This document shows positions 1-9,261 of a stretch of DNA of 64,000 bases, in pieces. The DNA is from Pseudomonadales bacterium. Lineage in GTDB: Bacteria; Pseudomonadota; Gammaproteobacteria; Pseudomonadales; Azotimanducaceae. Each line of letters begins with the position of its first letter. Position 1 is the first letter of the stretch. Location of the stretch: positions 42,498 through 106,497 of the forward strand of contig JAJDTI010000179.1 of the NCBI GenBank assembly GCA_022827245.1, given 5' to 3'. The translations under genes and the position numbers were made by a program. The notes beneath the pieces are model-generated. The model did not search any database, was not told the origin of the DNA, and saw only the letters and a list, made by a program, of their open reading frames with translations.

Positions 1-221
1 AACCGGACATCCAGGTTCGTCAGCCGGAGCGACCACAGGAGTGCCCGGTTGCTCGCGACCCAGCCGTCGATGATCCGATCCATGGCGCCGCCGATGCCGC
101 GGCGCACCGCGCCCACCGGCACGGCGATCCGCACAAGTCCCATCACGTACAGCGGAATGCACCAGAGCACCGTGTGCACCGAGATGAACGCGATGGAGAC
201 GATTCCGCGCAGCGTATCCAT
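1..221 (-). CDS. Partial PlsC/YihG-like acyltransferase, N-terminal part
   Basis: The minus strand is open from an ATG at 221 to the window edge and encodes about 73 residues. The visible part starts MDTLRGIVSIAFI, has one hydrophobic segment (about residues 5-35), then an Arg-rich stretch and WVASNRALLW. This resembles the N-terminus of inner-membrane 1-acylglycerol-3-phosphate acyltransferases of the YihG type, which precedes the HX4D catalytic domain. The catalytic motifs would lie outside the window, so the function is an inference from the N-terminal pattern only. The gene is divergent from the lipoprotein gene on its right. Confidence 0.5.
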   Translation of the reverse strand, partial: MDTLRGIVSIAFISVHTVLWCIPLYVMGLVRIAVPVGAVRRGIGGAMDRIIDGWVASNRALLWSLRLTNLDVR

Positions 222-242
222 GCCGAGGTCTTTAACACAGGC

Positions 243-1418
243 ATGCCCGCGCCGCCAACGGCAGGCCCGGGACGCGCGCAACCCGTTCGGGACGTCCCGG
301 TGAGCGTCCCCCGCCGCGCGCTGCCGATCCTGGCGGCATTCCTGGCGTGCGTCCCGGTCACCGGGTGCGCCACGCTGTCCTGGTACGGCGAGGCCGCCAT
401 CGGCCAGATGCGCATCCTCGCCGCGCGCCGGCCGGTCGCCGAGGTGCTCGCGGACCCCGCGACCTCGGCGGCGACCGCCGCGAGCCTGGCGCGGGTCGAC
501 GCGATCCTCGAGTTCGCCGCCCGGGACCTCGGCCTCGATGTGGGCGACCGCTACCGGACCTACGTACACCTGGACCGGGACGCCGTGGTCTGGAACGTCT
601 TCGCCGCGCCCGAGTTCTCCCTGACGCCGCACCGGTGGTGCTACCCCGTCGTGGGTTGCGCCGTCTACCGGGGCTTCTTCGACCCGGACCGCGCACGGCG
701 AGAGGCGGCGGCCCTTGCCGCCCGCGGTTTCGACGTCCACGTCGGTCGCGTGGCCGCGTACTCCACCCTGGGCTGGTTCGACGATCCGCTGCTGTCGACG
801 TTCATCGGCTATCCCGACGAACGCCTGGCGGAACTGCTCTTCCACGAACTCGCGCACGGCAAGCTGTTCGTGCCCGGCGACTCCGCGTTCAACGAGGCCT
901 TCGCCACCTTCGTCGGCCGGGAAGGCGCCGCGGCGTGGCTGCTCGCCACGCGGCGGGACCCGGAACCGTTCCTCGCCACGGAACACGCGCGCCTCCGGCG
1001 CGCCGACTTCTTCCGGGCGTGGCGCGGGCGGCTGCGCGCGCTTTACGCGGAGGACCTGCCAGACGATCAGCGCCGGCTTATGAAAGGAGCCCTGTTCGAC
1101 GCCATGCGCTCCTGTTACGCAGAGCGCCGCCGGAGGCTCGGTCCCGGGTTCGGAGGCACCCTGCCGGCGTCCTTCAACAACGCCCGCCTTGCCGCGACGA
1201 GTACCTACGAGGACCGCACGCCGTCCTTCGCGGCGCTCTTCGCGCGCGCCGGCGGCAACTGGGGAGCCTTCTACCGGGCGGCGCGCAAACTCGGCGACCG
1301 CGAACCCGGGGCGCGCGACGAGACCCTGCGCGACCTCGCCCGCGCACACACCGCGCCCCATCGGCCGGAGGAGCGGGATGCGCTCCTGTGCCGCCGCCCA
1401 CGCGTGGCCGCCGGTTGA
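243..1418 (+). CDS. Predicted aminopeptidase lipoprotein (PF10023 family)
   Basis: Zinc peptidase-like protein of the proteobacterial 'predicted aminopeptidase' family. A hydrophobic signal segment ends in the lipobox VTGC, so it is probably a membrane-anchored periplasmic lipoprotein. The metal-binding motif HELAH lies near the middle (nucleotides about 843-857), followed by a downstream NEAFATFVG segment that supplies a Glu typical of gluzincins. The length of about 390 residues fits the family. The start is uncertain: ATG 243 is used here, but GTG 300 would give a compact lipoprotein signal beginning VSVPRRALPIL. The substrate is unknown. A further in-frame start at 174 would overlap the divergent acyltransferase and is less likely. 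Confidence 0.8.
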   Translation: MPAPPTAGPGRAQPVRDVPVSVPRRALPILAAFLACVPVTGCATLSWYGEAAIGQMRILAARRPVAEVLADPATSAATAASLARVDAILEFAARDLGLDVGDRYRTYVHLDRDAVVWNVFAAPEFSLTPHRWCYPVVGCAVYRGFFDPDRARREAAALAARGFDVHVGRVAAYSTLGWFDDPLLSTFIGYPDERLAELLFHELAHGKLFVPGDSAFNEAFATFVGREGAAAWLLATRRDPEPFLATEHARLRRADFFRAWRGRLRALYAEDLPDDQRRLMKGALFDAMRSCYAERRRRLGPGFGGTLPASFNNARLAATSTYEDRTPSFAALFARAGGNWGAFYRAARKLGDREPGARDETLRDLARAHTAPHRPEERDALLCRRPRVAAG

Positions 1419-1451
1419 TCCGGCGACGCCCGCCCGCATAGCATCCCTCCG

Positions 1452-3014
1452 ATGGAACAGACGCCAGGGGAGCGTAGCGACCGTCGGCAGTGGTTCCATG
1501 GGCGCTCGGTCGGGCTCTGGCTGGGTCTCGCCGCCTTCGCCCTTCTCCTGATCTTCCCCGCCGCTCCGGACAACCCTCCCGCCAGCCGCCTGGCCGCCGT
1601 GGCCGCCCTGATGGCGATCTGGTGGATGAGCGAGGCGATCCCGCTCTTCGCGACGGCCCTGGCGCCCCTGGTCCTGTTCCCGCTGCTCGGGATCATGCCC
1701 GGCCGGGACACGGCGCCGATCTACCTCAACAGCACCATCGTGCTGTTCATCGGCGGGTTCATGATCGCCCTGACCATGCAGAAGTGGAACCTGCACCGCC
1801 GGATCGCGCTCGACATCATCCACCGCGTCGGCGGTGGTCCGGCGCGCCTCGTGCTCGGGTTCATGATCGCGGCGGCTTTCCTGTCGATGTGGGTGTCGAA
1901 CACGGCCACCGCGGTCATGATGGTGCCGATCGGCCTCGCCATCGTGCTGCAGGTCGAGAGCCGCGCGGGGGACGCGGCGCACCCGCTGTCCGTGGGCCTC
2001 ATGCTGGGCATCGCCTACGGCTGCTCGGTCGGCGGGATGACGACCCTCGTCGGCACCCCGCCCAACCTCTCGTTCGTGCGGATCCACGAGATCCTCTTCC
2101 CGGACGCCCCCACGATCGCGTTCGGACAGTGGATGGTGGTCGCCTTCCCGGTCGGGGTCATCATGCTGCTCGCCGCGTGGCTGTTGATCACCCGGGTGAT
2201 GTACCGGGCTCCCCCGAGTCTGCGCATCGACCCGGCGACGGTGGCGGACGAACGGGCGCGGCTCGGTCCGGTCTCCTTCGAGGAACGCGCGGTGCTCACC
2301 GTGTTCGCGGTCACCGCCCTGCTCTGGGTGTTTCGCGTCGACCTCGACCTGGGCGGCTTCACGGTGCCCGGCTGGTCGGACGTGCTGCCCTGGCCCGGAC
2401 TCGTCGACGACGGTACGGTGGCCATTGCGATGGCCTCACTCATGTTCTTCATCCCGGCGAGAAACCGCGAAGGCGGCACGCGGATCATGGGCCCCGAGAT
2501 CATCCCGCGGCTGCCGTGGAACATCGTCCTGCTCATCGGCGGCGGCTTCGCGCTGGCGTCGGCGTTCCAGCAGACGGGGCTGGCGCAGCTCATCGGCGCC
2601 CGGTTCGATGCGGCCGCCGCGCTGCCGACGTTCGCGCTGATCCTCCTCGTCTGCCTCGCCATCACCTTCCTGACCGAACTGACCAGCAACACGGCGACGA
2701 CGGAGATGATCCTGCCGATCCTGGCGGCCGTCGCGGTCGCCACCGGCACCCACCCGCTCATCCTCATGATCCCCGCCACCATGTCCGCGAGCTGCGCGTT
2801 CATGATGCCGGTGGCGACGCCGCCCAACTCCATCGTCTTCGGCAGCAACCGCATCTCCATTCCCGAGATGGCGCGCGCGGGCATCGTGCTCAACCTGTTC
2901 GGGGCCCTCGTCATCGCGAGCGTCGTCTACACCCTCGGCCTCGTCGTGTTCGACATCGATCCCTCCGCGGTGCCGGCCTGGGCGACGTCTCTCGCCGGGG
3001 AAAGCGGTCACTGA
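1452..3014 (+). CDS. SLC13/DASS family anion:sodium symporter
   Basis: Integral membrane transporter of 520 residues in the divalent anion:Na+ symporter family, whose substrates are dicarboxylates, sulfate or phosphate. The two diagnostic SNT repeats are visible: SNTATAVMM in the first half and SNTATTEMI in the second, each flanked by hydrophobic helices. About a dozen hydrophobic segments are spread along the chain. The N-terminus is hydrophilic and the first helix starts near residue 22. It ends four bases before the exonuclease I gene, so the two may be cotranscribed, although their functions are unrelated. The exact substrate cannot be read from the sequence. Confidence 0.9.
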   Translation: MEQTPGERSDRRQWFHGRSVGLWLGLAAFALLLIFPAAPDNPPASRLAAVAALMAIWWMSEAIPLFATALAPLVLFPLLGIMPGRDTAPIYLNSTIVLFIGGFMIALTMQKWNLHRRIALDIIHRVGGGPARLVLGFMIAAAFLSMWVSNTATAVMMVPIGLAIVLQVESRAGDAAHPLSVGLMLGIAYGCSVGGMTTLVGTPPNLSFVRIHEILFPDAPTIAFGQWMVVAFPVGVIMLLAAWLLITRVMYRAPPSLRIDPATVADERARLGPVSFEERAVLTVFAVTALLWVFRVDLDLGGFTVPGWSDVLPWPGLVDDGTVAIAMASLMFFIPARNREGGTRIMGPEIIPRLPWNIVLLIGGGFALASAFQQTGLAQLIGARFDAAAALPTFALILLVCLAITFLTELTSNTATTEMILPILAAVAVATGTHPLILMIPATMSASCAFMMPVATPPNSIVFGSNRISIPEMARAGIVLNLFGALVIASVVYTLGLVVFDIDPSAVPAWATSLAGESGH

Positions 3015-3017
3015 ACG

Positions 3018-4457
3018 ATGCCGAGCGGCCCCGAGAGCTTCTACTGGTACGACCTCGAGACCTCGGGGACATCCCCCGCGACCGACCGGATCGTGCAGTT
3101 CGCCGGGCAGCGCACGGACGCCGACCTCAACCCGATGGGCGCGCCGTTCGCGACCTACGTCAAGCTGCCGCCGGACATCGTCCCCTTCCCCGAGTCCTGC
3201 CTGGTCACCCGGATCACGCCGCAGCGCACCCTCGCCGAAGGCATGGACGAGTGGGAGGCGATGATGGAGCTGCAGCGCATCTTCTCCGCCGGCCAGACCT
3301 GCGTCGCGGGGTACAACAACCTGCGTTTCGACGACGAGTTCCTGCGCCACGCGCTCTACCGCAACCTGTTCGATCCATACGCCCGGGAGTGGCGCGACGG
3401 CAACTCGCGATGGGACCTGATCGACGTCGCCCGCGCGACGGGCGCCTTGCGGCCGGAAGGCCTCGAGTGGCCGAGTTCCGACGGCGTCCCCACCTTCGGC
3501 CTCCAGGCCCTCGCGCAGGCCAACGGACTGGAGCACGGCACGCCGCACGACGCCATGTCCGACGTGCGCGCCACGATCGCGCTGGCCCGGCTGCTGCGCG
3601 ACCGGCAACCGAGGCTCTTCGCGTACGGACTGACGCTGCGCTCGAAGCACGCCGCGCGCCGGCTGCTGGTCCCCTTCGGGAAGGAACTGTGCGTGCACGT
3701 TTCCCGCCGCATCGCCAACGCGCGCTACTGCACGGCGCCGGTGGTCTCGGTGGCGCAGCACCCCACGATGGACAACGGCATCATCGTCGCGGACCTCGGA
3801 TGCGACGTCGCGCCGCTCGTCGAACGCTCCGCCGAGCAACTGCGGGAAACGCTGTTCGCCGAGGACGTCGAGGAGCGCCCGCCGCTCAAGCAGGTGCGGC
3901 TCAACCGTTGCCCCTTCGTGGCGCCGATCAACGTCCTGCGGCCGGAGGATGCCAGGCGCCTCGGTATCGACGCGGCCCTCGTCGAGGACCGCCGCGCCAC
4001 GCTCCGCGCCACGCCCGGACTCCACGAGAAGATCGCCCGCGTCTACCTCCGTGACGACGGCGACCCCGCGACGGACGCGGCGGCCGACGTCGAGGAGCGC
4101 CTTTACGACGGGTTCACGCCCGACCCCGACCGGAACGCCTGCGAGCGGCTGCAACGGGAGCTGCGCACCCATGCGCCCTGGCCGGAACCGCGCTTCACCG
4201 ATGCGCGCCTCACCGAACTCGCGGGGCGCCTGAAAGCCCGTATCAGGCCTTCGGACCTCGGTCCCGCCGAACGCGCGGACTGGCACCGTTTCGTCGCGGC
4301 GCGCCTGACCACGGAGCACCCTCGACGGTTGACCGTGGCCGCCTACCGGCAGGAAGTCGCCGACCGGCTCGAGGCCGTCACCGACGCCGCCGAGCGCGAG
4401 GTACTCCAGGCCCTCGAGGCCTACGGAGCGGAACTCGAAGCGAGAACGCTGCCATGA
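3018..4457 (+). CDS. sbcB: Exodeoxyribonuclease I
   Basis: 3'-5' single-strand DNA exonuclease (SbcB/XonA), 479 residues, close to the usual 470-480. The DEDD nuclease domain starts at the N-terminus with YDLETSG (Exo I acidic pair), continues with GYNNLRFDDEF, and ends with HDAMSDVRAT (Exo III His/Asp). The SH3-like and helical exonuclease-specific C-terminal domains follow. It acts in recombination and mismatch repair in the cytoplasm. The stop codon overlaps the ATG of the ABC ATPase gene at 4454, so the genes are translationally coupled despite unrelated roles. Confidence 0.95.
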   Translation: MPSGPESFYWYDLETSGTSPATDRIVQFAGQRTDADLNPMGAPFATYVKLPPDIVPFPESCLVTRITPQRTLAEGMDEWEAMMELQRIFSAGQTCVAGYNNLRFDDEFLRHALYRNLFDPYAREWRDGNSRWDLIDVARATGALRPEGLEWPSSDGVPTFGLQALAQANGLEHGTPHDAMSDVRATIALARLLRDRQPRLFAYGLTLRSKHAARRLLVPFGKELCVHVSRRIANARYCTAPVVSVAQHPTMDNGIIVADLGCDVAPLVERSAEQLRETLFAEDVEERPPLKQVRLNRCPFVAPINVLRPEDARRLGIDAALVEDRRATLRATPGLHEKIARVYLRDDGDPATDAAADVEERLYDGFTPDPDRNACERLQRELRTHAPWPEPRFTDARLTELAGRLKARIRPSDLGPAERADWHRFVAARLTTEHPRRLTVAAYRQEVADRLEAVTDAAEREVLQALEAYGAELEARTLP

Positions 4458-5191
4458 GCGCGGGCGTGCGCTTCTCCTCGGTCGGCAAGCGTTTCGGCGA
4501 GCACTGGGTGTTCCGCGAGCTGTCGCTGTCCCTCCCCGGCGGCGGCACCACGGCCATAGTGGGAGAGAGCGGTTGCGGCAAGACCACCCTCCTGCAACTC
4601 GTGAACGGCGTGCTGCGTCCGACGGCGGGGCGGGTCGAGGTGTTCGGCGAAGCCGTCCCCCGGGAGGGCATCGAAGCCTTCCGGCGGCGGATCGGGTACG
4701 CGGTGCAGGGTGCGGGCCTCTTTCCCCACATGACGGTACGCGAGAACGTGACGCTGCTCGCCCGCCTGGAACGCTGGGCGGGCGACGCCATCGAGGCCCG
4801 CTTCGACGAACTCCTCGACGAGATGGGACTCGAGGTCGGCCTGGCCGGCCAGTACCCGGTGCAGCTCTCCGGCGGCCAGCAGCAACGCGTCGGACTCTGC
4901 CGGGCGCTCATGCTGCGTCCGGACATGCTGCTGCTCGACGAGCCGTTCTCCGCGGTGGACCCGATCACCCGGGAGAGCCTCTACGACCAGTTCCTCCATG
5001 CGCGCGAACACGAGGGCGTCGACACGCTGCTCGTCACCCACGACATGGGCGAGGCGGTACGGCTCGCCGGGCATCTCGTCATCCTGGGGCCCGGCGGCGT
5101 ACATCAGTCCGGCGCAACGGAGGAGGTGCTCGCGCAACCCGCGAACGACTACGTCGCCCGCCTTCTCGCCACGCGCGCCGGCCCGGCGTGA
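4454..5191 (+). CDS. Osmoprotectant-type ABC transporter ATP-binding protein
   Basis: ABC ATPase of 245 residues. Walker A is GESGCGKTT, the signature LSGGQQQRV, Walker B LLLDEPF, and the H-loop lies in LLVTHDMGE. The closest functional group is the quaternary-amine (glycine betaine, choline, OpuC/YehX) importers, chosen because the next gene carries an OpuBC-type binding domain and permease. The C-terminal CBS pair found in some OpuCA proteins is absent. Its TGA overlaps the GTG start of the permease/binding gene, which shows a two-gene transport operon. Confidence 0.9.
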   Translation: MSAGVRFSSVGKRFGEHWVFRELSLSLPGGGTTAIVGESGCGKTTLLQLVNGVLRPTAGRVEVFGEAVPREGIEAFRRRIGYAVQGAGLFPHMTVRENVTLLARLERWAGDAIEARFDELLDEMGLEVGLAGQYPVQLSGGQQQRVGLCRALMLRPDMLLLDEPFSAVDPITRESLYDQFLHAREHEGVDTLLVTHDMGEAVRLAGHLVILGPGGVHQSGATEEVLAQPANDYVARLLATRAGPA

Positions 5192-6657
5192 ACCCCTTCC
5201 GCGCCGCCACGCTCTGCGTCTCCCTCGCCCTCGCCGCCGGGGGCGAACCGCTGGTGGTCGCCAGCAAGGACTTCAACGAGTCCTACATCCTGGGCGAGAT
5301 CATGGCGCAGCTCCTCGAGTCGGACGGCTTCGAGGTGGAGCGGCGCTTCGGGCTTGGCGGCACGCTGATCTGCTACGACGCCCTGCGCACCGGCGAAATC
5401 GACCTCTACGCCGAGTACACCGGCACGCTCGCCACGGCGATCCTGAAACGCCCCGACCGCTCCGGCATCGACGCGCTCAACGACGTGCTGGCCGACGAGG
5501 GCCTGGCGCTCCTGCCCCCCTTCGGCTTCAACAACACCTACGCCCTCGCCGTGCCCCGCGCGCTGGCCCGGTCACGGGGCCTTGAGACCATCTCCGGGCT
5601 CGTCGACCATCCGGACCTCCGCATCGCCGTCTCCCACGAGTTCCTCGAACGCGAGGACGGCTGGCCCGGGCTGTCCCGGGTGTACGGCTTCGACCGCCCC
5701 ATCGACGGGATCGAGCACGGGCTCGCCTACCAGGCGTTGGAAGAGGGCACGATCGACCTCACCGACGCCTACTCGACCGACGGCGAACTGGTGCGCTATG
5801 ACCTCGTCGTGCTCCGGGACGACCGGGACTTCTTCCCGCGCTACCTCGCCGCGCCCCTCGTCCGGAACGATCTCCCGCAACGGGCGAAGGACCGTCTGCG
5901 AATCGTGGCCGACACCCTGGACGACCCCGCGATGCAGGCGCTCAACGCGTCGGTGCTGTTCGAGGACGCGGACTTCGCCGAAGCCGCGGCCGGCTACCTG
6001 GACGGCATCGGCATCGAGAGCGACGGGGCGGTCTCGGGACCCTGGCGGCAGCTCGGGCGCAACACGCTGCGCCACCTCGAACTCACCGTCATGGCGCTCG
6101 TCCCCGCGACCCTCGTCGGCATCGGCCTCGGGCTCCTCGTTTTCCGCATCGCCTGGCTGGCCCGCTCGGTCGTGTACGCGGCGGGGCTCCTGCAGACGAT
6201 ACCGTCGATCGCGCTCCTCGCCTTCATGATTCCCCTGTTCGGGATCGGCGTGACCCCGGCCATCGTCGCGCTCTTCCTGTACTCGCTGCTGCCCATCGTG
6301 CGCAATACCGTGACGGCGCTCTCGACCATCGACCCGGTGCTGCAGCGGGTGTCGCTCGCGATGGGACTGACGCGCACGCAGCGCCTGCGGCACGTGTTCG
6401 TGCCGCTCGCCGTGCCGAGCATCCTCGCCGGCATCCGCACCGCGGCCGTCATCAGCATCGGGACCGCCACCCTCGCCGCGTTCATCGGCGCCGGGGGGCT
6501 GGGCGACCCGATCGTCACGGGCCTCGCCCTGAACGACCACGGGCTGATCCTGCAGGGCGCGTTGCCAGCGGCCCTGCTCGCGATATTCACGGAGTTCGCG
6601 CTCGAAGGCGTCGAACGGATGCTGTCGCCGCGCCACCTGCGCGCGGCGACGGCCTGA
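5188..6657 (+). CDS. Fused substrate-binding protein and permease of osmoprotectant ABC transporter
   Basis: One 489-residue chain holds both remaining parts of the importer. Residues about 1-20 are a signal-like hydrophobic segment. Residues about 20-275 are an OpuAC/OpuBC-type periplasmic binding domain (VVASKDFNES, YAEYTGTLA, DLTDAYSTD). Residues about 290-485 are the BPD-type permease with the EAA-like loop seen as AMGLTRTQRLRHVFVPLAVP. The GTG start at 5188 overlaps the stop of the ATPase gene. The order (binding domain first, permease second) is the reverse of the better-known permease-then-binding fusions. The ligand is inferred to be a quaternary amine or related compatible solute. 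Confidence 0.88.
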   Translation: MNPFRAATLCVSLALAAGGEPLVVASKDFNESYILGEIMAQLLESDGFEVERRFGLGGTLICYDALRTGEIDLYAEYTGTLATAILKRPDRSGIDALNDVLADEGLALLPPFGFNNTYALAVPRALARSRGLETISGLVDHPDLRIAVSHEFLEREDGWPGLSRVYGFDRPIDGIEHGLAYQALEEGTIDLTDAYSTDGELVRYDLVVLRDDRDFFPRYLAAPLVRNDLPQRAKDRLRIVADTLDDPAMQALNASVLFEDADFAEAAAGYLDGIGIESDGAVSGPWRQLGRNTLRHLELTVMALVPATLVGIGLGLLVFRIAWLARSVVYAAGLLQTIPSIALLAFMIPLFGIGVTPAIVALFLYSLLPIVRNTVTALSTIDPVLQRVSLAMGLTRTQRLRHVFVPLAVPSILAGIRTAAVISIGTATLAAFIGAGGLGDPIVTGLALNDHGLILQGALPAALLAIFTEFALEGVERMLSPRHLRAATA

Positions 6658-6664
6658 CCGACGT

Positions 6665-7720
6665 TCAGCGCCGAGCCGGGTAGCGCCGCGTCTCGCCCAC
6701 CGCGAAGGCCGCGAACTCCGACTCCGGGATACCGGCCTCCGCGCGCGCCGCCGCCAGCGCGTGCATCGGTGTCAGCAGTCCTTCCGCCGACAGGAAGAAC
6801 GCGCCCCAGTGAATGGCCAGGGACGCCGTCGCCCCGATGTCCTGGTGAATCCGGACCGCCTCCTCCGGATTCACGTGCGCGGGGCGCATGAAGAAACGCG
6901 GCTCGTACGCACCGATCGGGACGATGCCCAGGTCGATCTTCCCAAGGCGGTCGCCGATCTCCCGGAACTGCCGGTCGTTGTAGCCGGTGTCGCCCGCGAA
7001 CCAGACCTGGAAGTCGTCCCACGCCAGGCTCCACGAAGCCCAGAGCGTCTCGTTGCGGTCGGTCAGGCTCCGGCCGGAGAAGTGCTGCGAGGGGGTAGCC
7101 GTCAGCCTGAGCGAACGCGCGCCGGAGACGTGGTACCGCCGGTCCCACCAGTCCATCTCGAAGACGCGCCCGGAGTCGATGCCGCGCCGTTCGAACCACC
7201 TGCGCAGCCCGAGCGGTACGTAGTACACGGGTCCGTCGCCGAGCGCCTTGACGGTCGCCGCGTCGAGGTGGTCATAGTGGTTGTGCGAGATGACCACCAC
7301 GTCCACGGGCGGCAGCTCCCCGACGGTCAGCGCCGGCCGGGTGACGCGTCTCGGACCCGCGAAAGAGACAGGTGACGCGCGGTCGCTGAACATCGGGTCC
7401 GTCAGCACGTTGATGCCCTGGTGCTGAATCAGCACCGTCGCGTGGCCGACCCAGGTGACGGTGGCGTTCGCGCTCGCGCCCGACGCCAGGGCGGGGGTCG
7501 CCCGGGGTACGCGGTCGCGGGCCGGGTCATACGTCGGCCACATGTCCGAGAAGAACCGCATCCGCACCACCCGGAGAAAGTTCCCCGCGCCACCGCTGAC
7601 GGAGTCGGAGTAGGGGTTGCGGAAACCCCGGTCCGCGTGGTGCGCCGGGACCTCGGCCGGCAGGGCGGCGCTGCCCCACGCCAGGGCCACGATCGCGAGC
7701 GGCGCGAGCCGGCCCGTCAC
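6665..7720 (-). CDS. MBL-fold hydrolase, UlaG/NAPE-PLD-like
   Basis: Metallo-beta-lactamase-fold protein of 351 residues. It has the HxHxDH-type metal motif SHNHYDHLD, an upstream WVGHATVLIQ strand typical of the UlaG/NAPE-PLD branch, GDTGYND and a terminal His motif (LAIHWGAF). The N-terminus contains a hydrophobic stretch (LAIVALAWGSAALPAE) that could export it to the periplasm. Relatives hydrolyse phosphodiester or lactone bonds, and N-acyl-phosphatidylethanolamine cleavage is known for one branch; the actual substrate here is unknown. It overlaps the TetR gene by four bases and is transcribed after it, so the pair probably forms one operon. Confidence 0.85.
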   Translation of the reverse strand: MTGRLAPLAIVALAWGSAALPAEVPAHHADRGFRNPYSDSVSGGAGNFLRVVRMRFFSDMWPTYDPARDRVPRATPALASGASANATVTWVGHATVLIQHQGINVLTDPMFSDRASPVSFAGPRRVTRPALTVGELPPVDVVVISHNHYDHLDAATVKALGDGPVYYVPLGLRRWFERRGIDSGRVFEMDWWDRRYHVSGARSLRLTATPSQHFSGRSLTDRNETLWASWSLAWDDFQVWFAGDTGYNDRQFREIGDRLGKIDLGIVPIGAYEPRFFMRPAHVNPEEAVRIHQDIGATASLAIHWGAFFLSAEGLLTPMHALAAARAEAGIPESEFAAFAVGETRRYPARR

Positions 7721-8313
7721 GCGCCCTCCTCCGCCAGCAGGAGCACTCCGGCCTTCAGGGCGGCGAGGAGCCGGTCGAGGTCTTCGCGGGATGCCGCGCC
7801 ATACTTGAAGCCCATGACGGACGCCACGGTGAAGTGCGCCGCGTCCGCCACCGTCAGGCCGCGGCGGGCCATCGCCGACGCGTGGCCCTCCAGGATCCCC
7901 CGCACGAGCGTTTCGTGCCGGCGGTGCGATTCGGCGATGGCGCCGCGACCCGCCTCGTTGTGTCCGCCGAGCAGGTCCTCGGCATCGCCGGCGTTCTCCA
8001 GCAGCTCGAACGAACGCACCACCGTACCCTCGAAATACGCGTCCAGGCGCTCCGAAAGCGAACCGCAGCGCGTCAGCGCCTCCCGCACGCCGTCGAGGTT
8101 GCGTTCGGTGACGTGCAGGATGGAGCGCACGATCAGCTCGTCCCTGGTCCCGAAAAGATCGTAGAGGGTCTGCCGGGATACCCCTGCCTCGGCGGCGACA
8201 TCGGCCATCGAGGTCTTGCGCGCCCCAAAGCGCACGAACGTCCGGATGGCCGCTTCGACTAGCTGGTCCCTGCGGTCGGTCACGCCGTCGTCGGCAGCAG
8301 TTTCGATGGGCAT
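7717..8313 (-). CDS. TetR family transcriptional regulator
   Basis: 198-residue repressor-like protein. The N-terminal helix-turn-helix (about residues 14-60) includes FGARKTSMADVAAEAGVS and QTLYDLFGTRDEL, the TetR pattern. The C-terminal ligand domain is unlike any I recognise. The gene is divergent from the SDR/SRPBCC pair and upstream of the MBL hydrolase. The 102-bp divergent spacer carries a strong inverted repeat at 8375-8393, so autorepression and repression of the SDR pair is the likely scheme. Confidence 0.9.
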   Translation of the reverse strand: MPIETAADDGVTDRRDQLVEAAIRTFVRFGARKTSMADVAAEAGVSRQTLYDLFGTRDELIVRSILHVTERNLDGVREALTRCGSLSERLDAYFEGTVVRSFELLENAGDAEDLLGGHNEAGRGAIAESHRRHETLVRGILEGHASAMARRGLTVADAAHFTVASVMGFKYGAASREDLDRLLAALKAGVLLLAEEGA

Positions 8314-8335
8314 CGATTCTATCGGGCGGAACCGC

Positions 8336-8341
8336 TTGACA
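8336..8341 (+). promoter_or_regulatory. Consensus -35 hexamer TTGACA before the SDR gene
   Basis: TTGACA lies 75 bases before the GTG start. No equally good -10 stands 17 bases away; the AT-rich block 8361-8374 is the only candidate. This is a possible sigma-70 promoter for the SDR gene that would be controlled by the operator just downstream. Confidence 0.4.
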
Positions 8342-8374
8342 CGAACTGGAAGGCTACCCGAAACTTACAACTTT

Positions 8375-8393
8375 ACAAACATTGATTGTTTGT
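8375..8393. promoter_or_regulatory. Palindromic operator, probable TetR site
   Basis: ACAAACA, five bases, then TGTTTGT: two perfect 7-bp arms, extended by one more T/A pair to 8374-8394. It is centred between the divergent TetR and SDR genes and ends about 22 bases before the SDR start codon. Size and place fit a TetR-family operator; binding itself is inferred. Confidence 0.75.
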
Positions 8394-8415
8394 ATATCCG
8401 CCGAGGAGGAAGCGC

Positions 8416-9261
8416 GTGTCGGATCGCAGGACGGTACTCATCACGGGCTGCTCGACCGGAATCGGCCGGGCGACCGCACGAACGTTCCAGCGTCGCGGCT
8501 GGAGCGTGATCGCCTCGATGCGCCGGCCGGAGCGGGAGCGCGAACTGAAGGCGCTCGACCAGGTCCTGGTGACCCGGCTCGACGTCACGGACCCCGAGAG
8601 CATCGTCGAGGCGATACGGGCCGGTCACGACCGTTTCGGGCGCCTCGACTGCCTGGTGAACAACGCGGGTTTCGGCGGCCACGCCCTGCTCGAACAGTCG
8701 ACGGACGAGATGATCCGCGGCATGTACGAGACCAACGTGTTCGGCGCGATCAACGCGACGCGCGAGGTACTGCCGATCCTGCGCCGGCAGAACGGTGGGA
8801 GCGTGATCAACGTGACCTCCATGGGCGGCCTGATGGGACTGCCCCTCGATTCCGTCTACTGCTCGACCAAGTTCGCGATGGAGGGGTTTACCGAGGCGCT
8901 GGCCCTGGAATGCCGACCGCTTGGCATCCGGGTCTGTACGGTCGCCCCCGGTGCGTACCTGACGACCGCGTTCCAGGCGAACACCGTGGACGCGTTGGAT
9001 TCCGGCGCGCCGGAACTGGCCGCGTACGCCCGCCGGCTGCGCGCCCACGTGCAGCGCGCGGTCTCGAGCGGCGGCGGGACCACTGCGGATCCGGCCGAGG
9101 TGGCCGACGTCATCTACCGGTGCGCCACCTCGGACATGCCGGTGCGCAACCCCGTGGGCCGGGATGCGGAGATGTTGATGGGCTTGATGGGCAAGGGTTC
9201 GAGGCAGGCGTTCGTCGATCAGGTCGCCGCGATGCTGCTGCCGCCGGCGGAGGTGGAGTGA
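8416..9261 (+). CDS. SDR family oxidoreductase
   Basis: Classical short-chain dehydrogenase of about 281 residues. TGCSTGIG is the cofactor glycine motif, NNAGFGG the NNAG motif, and the active site is S...YCSTKFAME (YxxxK). The GTG at 8416 is chosen because a strong ribosome site (GAGGAGGA, 8403-8410) sits five bases upstream; earlier in-frame codons would fall in the operator. The substrate is unknown. It overlaps the SRPBCC gene by one base (TGATG) and is divergent from a TetR gene, so the pair is probably induced by a small lipophilic compound. Confidence 0.88.
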   Translation: MSDRRTVLITGCSTGIGRATARTFQRRGWSVIASMRRPERERELKALDQVLVTRLDVTDPESIVEAIRAGHDRFGRLDCLVNNAGFGGHALLEQSTDEMIRGMYETNVFGAINATREVLPILRRQNGGSVINVTSMGGLMGLPLDSVYCSTKFAMEGFTEALALECRPLGIRVCTVAPGAYLTTAFQANTVDALDSGAPELAAYARRLRAHVQRAVSSGGGTTADPAEVADVIYRCATSDMPVRNPVGRDAEMLMGLMGKGSRQAFVDQVAAMLLPPAEVE

